DNA of 64,000 nucleotides, from positions 45,330,821 to 45,394,820 of the forward strand of contig OY978529.1 in NCBI GenBank assembly GCA_963854835.1. Direction: 5' to 3'. The notes under the pieces were generated by a model. It was given only the letters and a program-made list of their open reading frames with translations, did no database searches and had not been told where the DNA came from. Within the stretch, counting starts at the first letter, position 1. Each line of letters begins with the position of its first letter. The stretch comes from Megamerina dolium (taxonomy: Eukaryota > Arthropoda > Insecta > Diptera > Megamerinidae). Below are positions 51,890-63,731 of the stretch, piece by piece. Both the position numbers and the translations under genes were made by a program.

Positions 51890-52310
51890 AATCTTTAATC
51901 ATGGCTTTCGATTTCATCGGCCCATAAGCACACCAAAAAGTGACTTCTTGTGGATGTAACGGTGCCCCGATGAGTCTCTCATGGATTCTCTTAAGTCCAA
52001 ATGCGGCAATTTTGCTTATTGACATTTCGAAATGAGCCCCATCGCATTGAACAGAATATTGCGATAGAACCATGGTTTGGGTCCCAGTGCAATCTGTGCC
52101 CTTTGACCGCATATACGGCTACAATAATGGTCATTCGGCTTTAATTCCTGCTCCAAATGCTGGTGGTGGTGAAGAGACGAATTTGGATCCTCATAAATAT
52201 TACATTCTACAACAACAACTGTTTCTTCGGTGCGCACTTTACGACATCCCTGAGCATGCGTATTCTAATTTAGAAGCCATCTTGTGCTTTGTCGAATGAG
52301 TCGCACGGAT
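51890..52310 (-). pseudogene. rosa-like mariner transposase relic (third copy)
   Basis: The minus strand gives EDPNSSLHHHQHLEQELKPN, DHYCSRICGQRAQIALGPKP and WFYRNILF, then DGAHFEMSISKIAAFGLK and APLHPQEVTFWCAYGP. The order ELKPND, FYRNILF, D-x-AHF and LHPQ-x-VT-x-WCA matches the rosa-type elements at 19215-20488 and 13833-14390, but residues differ from both. It stops before the second and third catalytic aspartates. At least one frameshift. Confidence 0.8.
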
Positions 52311-53930
52311 AGATGATTATATTGTCTATTAAGTAAGCCACTAAAGATTAAACTTTATTATAAAATTAAAAAATGTTCGATTAAACAATTAAATTGCTCA
52401 AATATAATTTTCCTCTGCGCAAAATCCGAAGAGTATATGAAAAATTACTTGTGATATATTCATAGTTTCGATATAATCTGAAAAATATCAGAAAAAAAAA
52501 TAGCAATACTAAAAGAATTTTTATTGAATAATAAATAAATTCATCATTTTATTTTATCCCTTATAAAATCTTTAATATTTCTTCCGTTTGATTTGCAACC
52601 TCTGCCTTTATTTTGTTGTTGTGATATTCTTGCTATTCTTCAAATACAATAACATTCCATTAAAAAGTTAAACAAAACATACTTTTTTTTGTTCATATTT
52701 ATCACAATTTGTTTTGTATTTATATATTCATTTTTTGTTTTCTTTTTTTTTTTATTTTGTTTGTTTTGTTTTGTTCATTTTTTTTTTTTTTATTGTTCTA
52801 TCATTTCAAATATCTTTCATGTAATTTGGTGCTGATGGTGGTGGTGGTGGTACTTTTGTTTTTCGTGAGTACTAATAAAGCAAATCAAATTGCACATTTT
52901 TCTTGATGTTTTCATAACACATAACACATATATACCAAGAGCATACTGCGCTCGCCTCCTCTTTGTCCATACAAGCAAAATATCCCTACTGCTGTTTCTC
53001 ACTTATAAATAAGGTCTGTGTTACTACATACAATGACCTCGTTAAGCGCTCAAATATTTACTCAATCAATTTTTCGCCTTCAATTTTGTTTCTTTTTATT
53101 TCCTTTTTTCTTTCTTTGGTTTTTCTTTTTCATAACTCATTGATGTTATTGTTGTTATATGTAAGAATTTCTTCTTCTTTTTTTTTGGCATTGCTGAAAA
53201 TAGTCAAGAGAAAAAGTAACCCAAAAATTTGGTTTGCTATCCTTCTCCATCCACTCTTTTTCGTACATAGTTCTATTTATGGGCTTCCGTTGATTTCTTT
53301 GAATTGAATTCGATTTTCTGATTTTCTTATTAGATTCTTGTTGTTGTTGTTGTTGCTATTATTTATACCATATGTATACGCTTTTCGTTAGTTCATTATT
53401 TGCTTCTGATGGTTTTTGGTATGATTTTATTTTCACAATTTTTGTTCCATTTGAATATTTCTTCAACTTTACATAGATATTTTTTCAATATAATTTTGTT
53501 TTTTGTCGTGTCTTTTATTAACATTTTCATTTCTAGTTTTCCTCAGTAATGGTCACATTTTTTTTCCTTAGTCATTTGCAGTTCATTTGTAATATCTTTG
53601 AATATGTGATGGTACTCTTTAGTAATTCAGGCAAAGTTGACGATAGCGAACGTTTTGTGAGATAATTGTTGAACTCAACTATTTCATTTGCATTAACATT
53701 TTTGTTGCCCGTATCCCTTCTGTGGTTCTTTTTGGAGTGCTAATGAGTTCTGTGTGCTACTTTTGTTCTATTGAATGGTGACTTTACACCGAAGAGTGCT
53801 GAGGTCGTGAAATTATTTGGCGTTTTGGGGAGCCGGTACTTGTTAGCACTAGGTACCGCGGTACTATGTAGGAATCCCTATTCTATCTCTACTCATCACT
53901 ACCTCTTTACATTTGCGTCTATCTAACTCT
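52311..53930. other. T-rich DNA, no gene seen
   Basis: Long poly(T)-rich stretches, a (TGG)n tract at 52835-52850 and a (TTG)n tract at 53338-53356. The 114-codon frame at 52963-53307 is T-driven. Confidence 0.55.
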
Positions 53931-53934
53931 TACT

Positions 53935-54290
53935 TTTTGTGAATGAAAAGACGTCTCTCCGCACTTATTTTCTCTCTATAGCGCTCTACCTTAACAGCTC
54001 CCGTAACACCTGCACGTATGGTTTTACTGAAGGTGGCGTCTTTGTCTGTGCTAACGTCGCACCACTCCTGATCATGCCACTCATTCCTCAAAGGTCGGTA
54101 ATAATCGATTACCTCCAATAGCCATGCAGTAGGATATATGTGTCCACAGTGTATCATCAAGTGGGCCAATGTTCTGTATAAATAGATCCGATAGTCGAGT
54201 GCAGTCTCCGGTGATCACAGCTTACTGACGTTAGGCTTTCTCTGCGTGGGACTTAGTCTCTGGTTTGCGACACATAAACGAATTGGAACC
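53935..54290 (-). pseudogene. RTE-like LINE linker fragment
   Basis: The minus-strand frame contains RPLRNEWHDQEWCDVSTDKD and KVERYREKISAERRLFIHKK. The second block matches RCRQKRSAERRLFRSNKRE at about 37090 in the 35825-37150 element, placing it between endonuclease and reverse transcriptase. This is the fourth piece of this family in the window. Confidence 0.78.
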
Positions 54291-54554
54291 CTAATCTGCA
54301 GTAAGACCGCGATCCTAGTCGATGTTGGTACCACTGATCGATTTAAATTCCATCACACTGGAAGCATGCCTTCTGTAATAATCAATGATAATTTTTGATT
54401 TCTCGTTCGTTGATCCGAAGGCACCCACGTCGCTTATACGGTAATCTCTCTTGAAAAACGTAGGCATGCGAATCAAGTGCAAAGAACAGCTGGGTTCCAC
54501 CCGCTTCCATACAGACCCCACCAGAGCCGAATCAAGAGCTGGCCTCTGGAAGTA

Positions 54555-54765
54555 ATACTTTGTATCGCATTTTCAGTACGATCCTGTACGGCGTGGATTC
54601 CTTGTCAGAGAAATTCACATCAGTGTCTTTGTACTTTGTACTTTGTACCGCATATCCATTACGATCCTGGATCCCTAGTGGTTTTGTACTTTGTACCGCA
54701 TTTTCATTACGATCCTGGACGTCGCGGATTCATCGTCAGAGAAATTCAGTCAGCATCATAGTTAT
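54555..54765. repeat. Short imperfect tandem array
   Basis: TACTTTGTAYCGCAT starts at 54555, 54639 and 54687, each followed by TTxxxTACGATCCTG-like text. The first and third also share CAGAGAAATTCA. Units are 84 and 48 bp apart, so the middle one is shortened. It lies in GC-balanced DNA of probable transposon origin. Confidence 0.75.
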
Positions 54766-54769
54766 CCAA

Positions 54770-57155
54770 TAGAGGGTCGTAAGTGGGTCGATCAAATGTC
54801 CACCTCTTTACTTGAAAGCTTACCTTGGGAGAAGAGGTAGTAAAGGCACCCAATATGCGGTGCAGCTTAGATAGAGCCCTTTTAACTTCTATAGATAAAA
54901 GTCGGTTTAACCGTTAATCATACCAGCGAAGATTTCCATGATCCTGCTTGAAGAAAGATGTCACATCTTCCCGAAGACACATTTTTCACAAGATTTTTCA
55001 CTTTGACTGGCACACTGAAATGTATGTACAATTCTACCGGATGTTATAGATACAACTGAGCTAACAGCCCTAGATATAAGGGATATTGATCTCTTCAATA
55101 TCTCTTCTGAAGAAAATTTTGGTAGTCCTGTTTAATGGAGGGAAAGTAGGTTTCACATATGTAATTTTTTTTGGACTGAGTGTGCTCTCGCAAGGACGCG
55201 TCCACATAACCTATCGTACAAACGCAAAATCAGTAAGTGGCGTTTAAACGTGCTAATAATGAACAATAGCAAATATTTATCAGTGTGTACTCCTTTAATG
55301 TAAAATATAAGCGAATACTACATGAAACCATATGTTACCTGCGGCGCTAAAAGAAAACGTATGCAACAGCCTGTATAAACCATTAATAGTACTATGATAT
55401 TTGCTAATGTTATTATTGCTGTTGATATACATATACATATACATGTATATATGTATGTTTTTCAAACAAATATGTACCTACATACAAGCATATATGCAAT
55501 AAATGAATATAACTGCTTATATTCGCATAAATATTGTATTAGGGTGTCTCAAATTTTTTTTTCGATATAGGGTAGTAGTAATATCAAACTATGAAATATA
55601 TTTTCAAAATGAATTAAAAGCCTCTAAAAAGTACAACAGAACTATAGGACTTAAATATGTTTTGAAAATCTATTTCAGGAAATAATTAAGAAGTGAAAAA
55701 TTTGAAGAGATATGTAAAATTTATTATTCTCAACGAATTTGGCTCACCTTACTCGACATGAGAATGAAAATATGTAATAGGTGGTATTAGTGTTAAATGA
55801 AAAGAGTTGATAATTTAGCTACTGTTGAGAAACATGTGAATATTTAAGTACAATTACACATATACAGATGAGAGTGCATACATGTATGTACAATATATTA
55901 TGTATGGAAATTAGAGTGATCCTTACCTATAGACTTTCGAATATATTTAAGTCAAGCTATTGACTTTTTTTTGAATACATCAAAAATTCATTGCCTCAAC
56001 TCAATTTGAATAAAAGCTTTCTTGCGATCTATGATGAATTAATCGGAAAAAATGAAATTTTTTTTTACCCAGCCATGCACAATGACGAGTGGATTTTAGC
56101 ACCAGTTTAATATCTAGATATGTCTGTTGGTAAAAAAAACCAAATATGTACATTAACACACATATGTACATAATATATGATTTAAATCACAAATGCAAAA
56201 CACTTAATGGCACATTTCCGTTACTGCCACAATCATTGCTATTGTGTGTGTATGTGTGTACGTTTGGTGTAATAATGTTATTCCATACGTGTTTTGTTGT
56301 TGTTGGTTTTTGAACATACCTAACATAATAACATACGATACATAATTAGTTAATAGAATAAGCGCGATGTTAACAGTAAATAGTATTCAGTAACAAATGA
56401 ACCTTTAGTTCACAAATTTGAGTGCAAATTCATACAAATTCACATATATTTAAATATTGTATGTTCTATTTAAAGTAAGCAAGCGCTCAACATAACATGA
56501 AGAGGTGAAAAATAATAGAATGAGATGATTCATTCAAATTAATATTTTAATTATGCTTTATACATATAAGGCACACCTGCATTATACCCACGTGCATGTA
56601 CGAAGTGTACAGGGTGCTCTCTTTAATTATTCTTGGAAATAAATTTATCATATTATTATTATTATTATTGTTAGCATTATTGTTATATGAGTCTGGGAAA
56701 ATATTTGTACTTAACAAAGAATTAAGAAATAATCTCAAATGTCATGTATTTGCATATCCCGCTAACGAGTTCCTTGCAGACATATGTAATATGACTAAAA
56801 GACTCAATGATGGCAAACATTTTCAATATAAATCACCTTATATATATAAATGCACATGACACGGTGCACGCATAATGGCGTTAAAGCACTTCACTGCAAT
56901 GTGCATACTTCACTGATGGTATTCCTACCGTATCCTACCATGGATAAATAGATGATACATGCCTAAATAAGCAATTATAAGGTATATACAATATTTTATA
57001 TATAAATACATATATAATTTGAATATATTCACATGAACACATTACATTACTTTAAGAATAATAAAATTCTATACATTTATGTAATTACCAATCAAATTGT
57101 GACAAGACTCTAGAGGAATCATCGCCATGCAGGTACGTTAGGTACAATAGGAAAT
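54770..57155. other. Mostly AT-rich DNA, no gene seen
   Basis: 54770-55150 is GC-balanced and may be transposon debris without a motif I recognise. The rest is AT-rich with CATATACATATAC-type repeats and an (ATT)n run near 56653-56668. Confidence 0.5.
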
Positions 57156-57159
57156 GTTT

Positions 57160-57543
57160 TCAAAATGATAATATGTTTTCGACTTGAATGTTACGTTGAA
57201 ATGAAACAAGTACCTGTATGCAGATGGTTGGTCTGGGTGTTTCCCTGGTGTAATTAGTAGCACCAATCTCTCTAATTGCCATAACTTTGGAAAAATTCCC
57301 TCCGTAAGGTACGTAGTATACATGTCCGCAAAAGTGTGCGGTTTGGAACGTACTGCAACCTGGAATGCAACATTGATTATATCATCTAGACCTGAAGCCT
57401 TGCTCTCCCTAATGCGACGTAATATGTGTAGCACCACTTCTGATGAAACCGGTGGCACGTTCTTGGGAACTTCTATTTTCGGTCGCTCATTTCCTCCTGT
57501 AGAGAAGAGAGGGCCAGCACAACTTGCTTCAGGAGAATTGGAC
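57160..57543 (-). pseudogene. R1-type LINE reverse transcriptase N-terminal part
   Basis: The minus-strand frame includes KNVPPVSSEVVLHILRRIRESKASGLDDIINVAF, in pieces, then TYLTEGIFPKLWQLERLVLL and TPGKHPDQPSAYR. These are the fingers and early palm motifs of R1-group reverse transcriptases (KAxGxDxI, FPxxWKxxxLVLLPKPGK, SSYRPL). The coding then fades. The upstream part of the same strand is at 57895-58145, on the far side of a plus-strand insertion. Confidence 0.85.
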
Positions 57544-57545
57544 AC

Positions 57546-57892
57546 GTTAATTGTGGACCTTTTTGGCCCCATGCGGAGAAAATGGGTATCCCGCACAACG
57601 ACCACTGCAGAAGCTGCAACGACATCACCGCTAAGGAGACGGTAGAGCATTTCTTGTGCAATTGCCCGGCCTTATCCAGAAACCGATTAACATCCTTAGG
57701 TAGACCTTTCTTTGATAACCTAGGACAGGTATCTAAAATAGAGATCTCCCATATACTTCAGTTCATAAACAACTCCGGCTGGTTGTAACATATCTTTCAA
57801 CACTCAGTAGGTCTTAGCGAGATTTATGGCTCAAAACGGCATTCTATTTGCTACTTGAGCGACCAGGGTCGCAGCCATTCTACCTACCTACC
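57546..57892 (+). pseudogene. R1-type LINE 3' end, inserted in opposite orientation
   Basis: The plus-strand frame is HAEKMGIPHNDHCRSCNDIT, then AKETVEHFLCNCPALSRNRL and further to EISHILQFINNSGWL with its stop at 57786-57788. CRSC, H and CNC form an intact CxxC-H-CxC knuckle. The 3' untranslated part contains TATGGCTCAAAACGGCATTC and ends in TACCTACCTACCTACC, which fits a simple-repeat tail. Only this last part of ORF2 remains, so the copy is strongly 5' truncated. Confidence 0.87.
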
Positions 57893-57894
57893 TA

Positions 57895-58145
57895 CCTGGC
57901 CCCTTTATGTTCCTTATAACGGGGTTGTATACCATGCCCCATGGACCGTTGTAAGCACTGTCTCGTAGTTGCTTACAGCAGCGGGTTTTGCTCTGTTCAA
58001 GTGGCTTTTTAAGGTTTTAAGCTTTCACGCTAGGTACTCTGCGAGCAACTTATTGTATGTTGGGCACAGCCGCGTTCTTATGTAGGCTCTTATGCATGTC
58101 CGCTATCTCCGTGGCCCGCTAGTAAACAGGTTGTCACTTGTCATT
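57895..58145 (-). pseudogene. R1-type LINE, region before the reverse transcriptase
   Basis: The minus strand reads LKKPLEQSKTRCCKQLRDSA, then YNGPWGMVYNPVIRNIKGP. This corresponds to the conserved stretch just upstream of the reverse transcriptase in R1/Jockey-group elements (xxKxxxWxxLCxExxxNPWGLxYRxVxxK). It is collinear with 57160-57543 on the same strand if the 57546-57892 insertion is removed. Confidence 0.78.
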
Positions 58146-58149
58146 ATAT

Positions 58150-59625
58150 TTACATCTTGATATCACAATTTCTGTTTTCTAGGATTGTAGCATAATATCA
58201 CAAGCAAATACGATATTAAAGAAGAAGAGATATACTTGAGGATACGATTTTTTTAAGATATTGGCTGCCCATTTTAACATGTGGTACGAAATTTTGTCAT
58301 AATTTGGAGTAGTCAATTAATCTGGGGTGTACTATTATTGATTTTAGACATATTGTTAATTTATTCTTATTGAATAAACACTCTATTAATTTAACGTAGG
58401 GGGAATAGGAGTATGTGCCTTACATCTTCAAAAATTTGGTTCAAGATATACTTCAAATTTCCCAAGTTTGGTCAAAATGTATGAATTCCATATATGCCAT
58501 TAGTCGAACTGAAGTTGTTCTCAAATTAATTTCTGCTCACTTTTGACTTTCCTCTGTAGGGCAATATTTGCCATTAGATATTCCACTTCCTGCATAAAAT
58601 TTAAATACACACAAAAAAAAATTCTCATTCCATTTCTTTTTTATTTCCTTTATTAATGAAATTATAATTTGTATTAAATTAATGCTCAATAACATTCAGC
58701 TACAGGTGTATGTAGCTGCAAAAAAAAAAGGAAATAACAAATTACTCTGCAAATCCGGTTATGTTGAATTCAGTGACCATTATGACACGCATACATTGAA
58801 AGCATTGAAATGCGATCACACTTTATTATTTCCGGTATTTTGTATGTCGATTACTATGAGTATTGCTGTTATTGTTGTTGTTGTTGTTGTTATTATTGTT
58901 GTTGTTGTTGTTGGGGTTGTTAATGCATTTGCCAGTACTTAAGCGCACGTGTGTCCACATAATGTGGCCATTGTAGTACGTATGTATCATACGTATATGC
59001 TCGCATTTATTTGATGTTTACATAGACAATAATCAATATGGTCGGTTAGCGTTTGAATAGAGTTGATGCGTGTCACTGCATATAATCTGCCTACATGTAT
59101 GTATTATGTTTTGTCCGTAGATACAGGCATATGCATATACATTTGAAGTATGTAGTACGTAAGTGTTTGTTTGTCAACAACCATCAAATTTATATAAATT
59201 CTTATTGTAGACAGCTTTACTGTTGTTCTTGCTCTTGTTGCTGCTGTTGTCATCACCATTGTTGGCATTGATGAAGTGTGATTTTCAACACAGACACACA
59301 TCAGCAACTACTACTAGTAAGTATTTATACTACTATTAAGTATTTCAGAAATAGTATTTGCATTAATACGCATATTTGTTAGTACAAAATTTGGTATGAA
59401 ATGAAATTGATATTATTGAAAATTCGATTTGAATGAATTACTAATATTTACGTATATTTTATTTGCAGTACCTTTGATAAAAAACAAAACATATACATAG
59501 GTGTATATTGTGTTTCAGAAGTGAGTTTCAAATCGTAAACAGTAATAGGTTTAATATTGATATTCTTGTTTTTGTTAAGTTGGTAGCACTATAATGGAGT
59601 ATGACTATGAGTTTTTTATTTCGAA
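58150..59625. other. AT-rich DNA, no gene seen
   Basis: Contains the (TTG)n tract below. An 86-codon frame at 58682-58942 ends in a Val run coded by that tract. Confidence 0.55.
58866..58920. repeat. (TTG)n microsatellite with TTA interruptions
   Basis: About 55 bp of TTG/GTT units. Confidence 0.9.
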
Positions 59626-59629
59626 GCAT

Positions 59630-59960
59630 TGAAAATGGTTGACAAATCCATTGGTTAGTCTATTGTATCGAGAATGAGGTCATATGATAGTAAAATTGTC
59701 AAAAATTTATCTGGACCTTAAATGCAACTAGTGAGGAAAATGACAATAAAGTCAAAAAAGATATTAGTGGTCAACATGGCTTCATCTCAGAGAGCTATCT
59801 TATATCTGTCATATATCATAAATGGGTAATGTGATTGACATTTTGCACCTTAGAGAAATTGCAGCCCGACTTGTTTGAAGACATTTCAATTTTCTTCAAA
59901 TAGAGCATCGACATCGATTGTTTGAAAATATGCTAGAATCAGTTTATGTGTAAATATGAT
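59630..59960 (+). pseudogene. Possible mariner transposase relic, separate lineage
   Basis: The plus strand reads TSEENDNKVKKDISGQHGFI and SESYLISVIYHK; after frame changes it reads NFLQIEHRHRLFENMLES. This resembles the TxEENIxKVKK...ISxxSxxxIL...LNFxQKxxRxxIAxxML order of one mariner group. Numerous stops. It ends about 230 bp before the next mariner relic, which belongs to a different group. Confidence 0.5.
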
Positions 59961-60194
59961 AGCAATCGTTGGAATAGCGATTTCTAAATGATTTCAAAAT
60001 CTAAATACCAAGGAAAATTCGATTCAAAATTTAAGACTCTTCTTACGAATGTATTGGCATTGATTCGTTACATCGTTGTAGATTTTTTTTTTTTTGGTTT
60101 TCCTTATTATATCAAGTAATTGAACGTAGATTTGCTTGAATTACTGTCCTTAGAATATCTTCGTTGATCTCTGGAGGTTGAACCGAACATAGTG

Positions 60195-61174
60195 AATCGT
60201 CTGATGTCTCCGAAACGAAACTTATGCAACTCATGGGGAGAATACAGTGAGTGTAATGACTGCGCAAAGGTGGTTTTCCAAATTCCGAAGTGGTGATTGT
60301 TACATTGAGGATGCCCCATGCTCTGATCGTCCTGAGGTCTTTAACTCCGACACCTTGCTGGAACTCGTGGAGGCTGAGCCAAGTTTGACAGTCAATATGA
60401 TGGCCGGAAGGTTAAATTCATCACATGGAACAGTTTACAGACACCTAGTTCAATTGATCAAGGTTCCAAAGCTGGGAAAATGGGTTCCACATAAACGTTA
60501 CGTCGCAAACCTTCAGCAGAGAGTGAATGTGTGTTCTCAACTTGAAAAGGAGAGTTTTTTAAACCGAATTGTTACTGAGGACGAAAAATGCGTCCTGTTC
60601 GGAAACGCCAGTGGTTAGATAAAGATGAAACATCAAAACCAACCCCCAGAGATGGCCTCCTGTTGGTGGGCTATGGCCGGTATAATATATTTTTATCTGC
60701 TGCAACCAAACCACTCGATCACAGTTGATTATTATTGCCATCAACCATCCAAACTGAATGAAGCACTTGAATAAAATCGACCGGCTTTAGTCAACAGACG
60801 CAAAGTTTTGTTTCACCACGACAACGCAAGACCGCATACCGCAAGACAGACCTTAGGCAAGCTGAACGAGCTCGGATGGGAGCTGATGCCACATTCACCA
60901 TACTTTCCGGATATTGCACCTTGCGGTTATCACCTTTTCCGCGGACTTCAGTCCCATTTAAGTAATAAGAACCTCAACACAAGAACAACCTCAAGAATAC
61001 CTCAAAAGAAGCTATAAAATGGGATATCAAAGCGTATTTTGGCTCCAAGGACCTTTGGAAGATATTGTAAATAATGCAAGAAAATATATTATTGATTAAT
61101 AAATACTGAAAACTTCTTTTCTATTTATTTTAAAATCGCCTAAGAAAAACGCACGAACTAATGGACTGACCTGA
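60195..61174 (+). pseudogene. mariner transposase relic, third catalytic Asp lost
   Basis: Blocks in order: ENTVSVMTAQRWFSKFRSGD, EDAPCSDRPEVFNSDTLLEL, VNMMAGRLNSSHGTVYRHLV, KLGKWVPHKRYVANLQQRVN, FLNRIVTEDEKCVLFGN, RQWLDKDETSKPTPRDGL, NRPALVNRRKVLFHHDNARP and YFPDIAPCGYHLF. It is a DD34D mariner by spacing, but the third aspartate is Gly (GGT) at APCG. A stop at 60616-60618 and frameshifts are present. CGCACGAACTAATGGACTGA at 61150-61169 before a TA looks like a mariner right end. A left partner near 60112 is weak. Confidence 0.87.
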
Positions 61175-61179
61175 TACTT

Positions 61180-63475
61180 TGAACCTTGTCCAATTTGCAG
61201 AATACATTTTTTGTTTCCGAGGGTAAGTAATCAGCAATCAAAGTGGCATAATTTCATTTTAATCGTGTAAACATAAAACTCTTGACTTTTGCCATCTGTT
61301 GCGAAAACACCAAATGAAAATTTTTATCAAGCCAATAGTTATATTGTACCACATTAAGTATGAGTAATATTAATTAAAGTCTAGCTAATTATAATATAAT
61401 ACCTTTTGTTGCTGTTTAATTTTTTTTATTCTTTTCCTATACAACTAACATCAAAATGTGTAGATTTATACAACAATTACACTTGGGAATCAAAATATCC
61501 AACAATAACAAAATTTAACTTTAGCTAACCACAATTCTATTTAAATATGGGAACATAGTCTTATTATCTACGAGTATGTAAGTACATATGTACATACCTA
61601 TTTATGTATGTTGGTGTAATCATTGTATTTTAACTATTATGTCTTTAGTTCGTTTACCCAAAAGATACTTTAGGGATTTGTCAACAATGACTTAGTGAGT
61701 GGGTCACTGAATCAGCGAACAAGTAAATGTATGAGTGAATATACATCCTATAGTGTACAAACTATGGGAGGCATACATGTATATGGAGGTTTTTCTATTA
61801 CATGCACAAATATACATACAGAGGTATTTATAGTATACATATATGTATATGGGCCAGATGGGAAGTTTTATATCCCCAAGTGCAAATTACAACTAAAGTC
61901 TTACTAAAAAAAAATACAAAAAAAAAAAAAATTCGGAAGTAGATAAAAACAAGGTAACAATTTAAATATACATAGAAAAACCTCATCTGCACCCCTCACA
62001 CCCCCAAAAAAGGCAAAGAAATGGAAAATTTTGTAGTATAATAAAAAAAGGTAAAAAGCAAAAAAAAAAAAACTAACCTTTTCTACACTTAATAAGTAAG
62101 GACGAAAGGGGATATAAGTAGCAAGTCACAACAACTAATCCCATATCTCAGTGACTCTATATAAATAATATCAGCATCATGAACACCAACAAGAATAACA
62201 ATATCAACCGCAACCAGTGGCCTAATAATACTATAGTTACAATTCTGTACACGTTGGTAAGCTGCTGATAGACAAAGAATCACAAAAAAAAAAAATTATA
62301 TCGAATAAAATCGAATTGAAAAGTAAATTTATGTTAATCTAGTTTATATGTATATACATACAATATATATATATATATCGCATAACACGATATATAGTCA
62401 ATATATACATATGTATATGTCTATGTATATACTCTCAACAAATCGAAAATATTCGCAAAAAAATAATTCGTTTTTTAATGTTGATTTATGTGGATGAGTC
62501 TGCATTTGAGTATTTCATTTTTATATAGAACAATGAATCAAGGTACTCATACGTATGGTATGATACATCAGAGTGGCTCATAATGCAAGTGCTTCTTGAG
62601 ATACATGTATTTTCCAAAATTGGTTTAAAATTTTACACTTTCTAATATCTAAAAATCAAACCTAAATATTAGATCTCCAAAGTTCGGTGAATAGATGATA
62701 TTTTTGGACAGGATATGTGGTTTAAAATATGATCATATTAAATTAAGGAGGTTTATACACCTTTTGAAATCTACAAAAATTCATAAAAGCGAAATTTTTA
62801 TATAATTTTACAATCTCCTAACAATACATAACATACTTCCAGAATGGTTTAATTGATTTTAGTTTGAGTACCCCTACTAAAATCGAAGTCATGCAAGGAT
62901 CCCTCTAATGTACATATTGAATATGCACGAATGTCATAAAAAAATCAAATATATTATATTCTACATATAAAATGAATTTTTGAAGCAAAAGGCTAAAGGA
63001 ATATACAATCAATTCATTTTATATCCCCAGGAGAATATTGGGTCAGCAACTTTAGTGGTATATGTACGTGTACGTGTATAACACTCATATGTATACAATA
63101 AATAAAATTAAATACAAGTGCAAAGGAAATGAAAAAATAAAATAAAATAAACATACACAACAACAACAACAACAACAACAAAATAAGAAATAAAAATATC
63201 ATCATACCGCTGAAATCACATTAGAAACAAATGCGATATGCACATAAACAAACGATCACATACATACATAAATGAAATTAAATATGAAAATGGTCATATC
63301 CATTCAGAGCCCAATGACTGTGAGTGACTGTGAAGGAAACTCACAAGGTGCAAATCAGCATAAGCAACAGACATATTCGTGAAATGTGTTAGGCAAATTA
63401 AAAAGTTTCTGGAATTATGTAAATGTGGTCATTATTTATATGAAACTGCTACCGAAAACTTAGTGTGATTTTGTC
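61180..63475. other. AT-rich DNA, no gene seen
   Basis: Long A-rich runs around 61905-62075 and a (CAA)n tract at 63157-63182. Open frames are short and AT-biased. Confidence 0.55.
63157..63182. repeat. (CAA)n microsatellite
   Basis: About nine CAA units. Confidence 0.9.
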
Positions 63476-63478
63476 CAA

Positions 63479-63530
63479 ATAATACAAGATTAAGTCATTT
63501 TTTAGCATTCAACATTTAGTTTGAAATTTA
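63479..63530 (+). repeat. Left copy of ~50-bp flanking duplication
   Basis: Matches 63730-63781 with two substitutions and one single-base gap over about 48 positions (shared core TTTTTAGCATTCAA...TTTAGTTTGAAATT). Position and length fit a target-site duplication around the LINE fragment. Confidence 0.85.
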
Positions 63531-63731
63531 CCCGTTGCGCAATCGACTGGAACCCGCACGGAAGCCGGCGAAAAGGCAGACCCGCGAAGACCTGGAGGAG
63601 AAACCTGGAAGCAGACATAATAAAAACTAAGAAAAGCTGGAACGATATCAAGATGTTGCCGCTTGACAGAAACGAATGGAGGAAACTTGTTGTGGCCCTT
63701 TGTTCCTCCATGGAACCATATGACTTTATAT
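63531..63731 (+). pseudogene. LINE C-terminal fragment with long target duplication
   Basis: The plus-strand frame reads RCAIDWNPHGSRRKGRPAKT, then WRRNLEADIIKTKKSWNDIK and DRNEWRKLVVALCSS. The W-x-P-x-G-x-R-x-x-GRP-x-x-TWRR and DRxxWRxxVxALC motifs mark the extreme C-terminus of RTE/CR1-like ORF2 proteins. The reading frame is open. The remainder of the element is absent, so this is a strongly 5'-truncated insertion of about 200 bp. Both sides carry near-identical 50-bp sequences. It differs from the ends of the other LINEs in this window. Confidence 0.85.

Noticed and set aside
57322..57645. 107-codon plus-strand frame
   Set aside because: It is mostly the antisense of the minus-strand reverse transcriptase fragment and runs out of frame into the LINE 3' end.
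25490..62910. Recurring TTAGAGTGRTCC-like motif at about 25497, 55912 and, reversed, 62905
   Set aside because: It could mark ends of a MITE family, but flanking sequence does not align convincingly and no partner ends were found.
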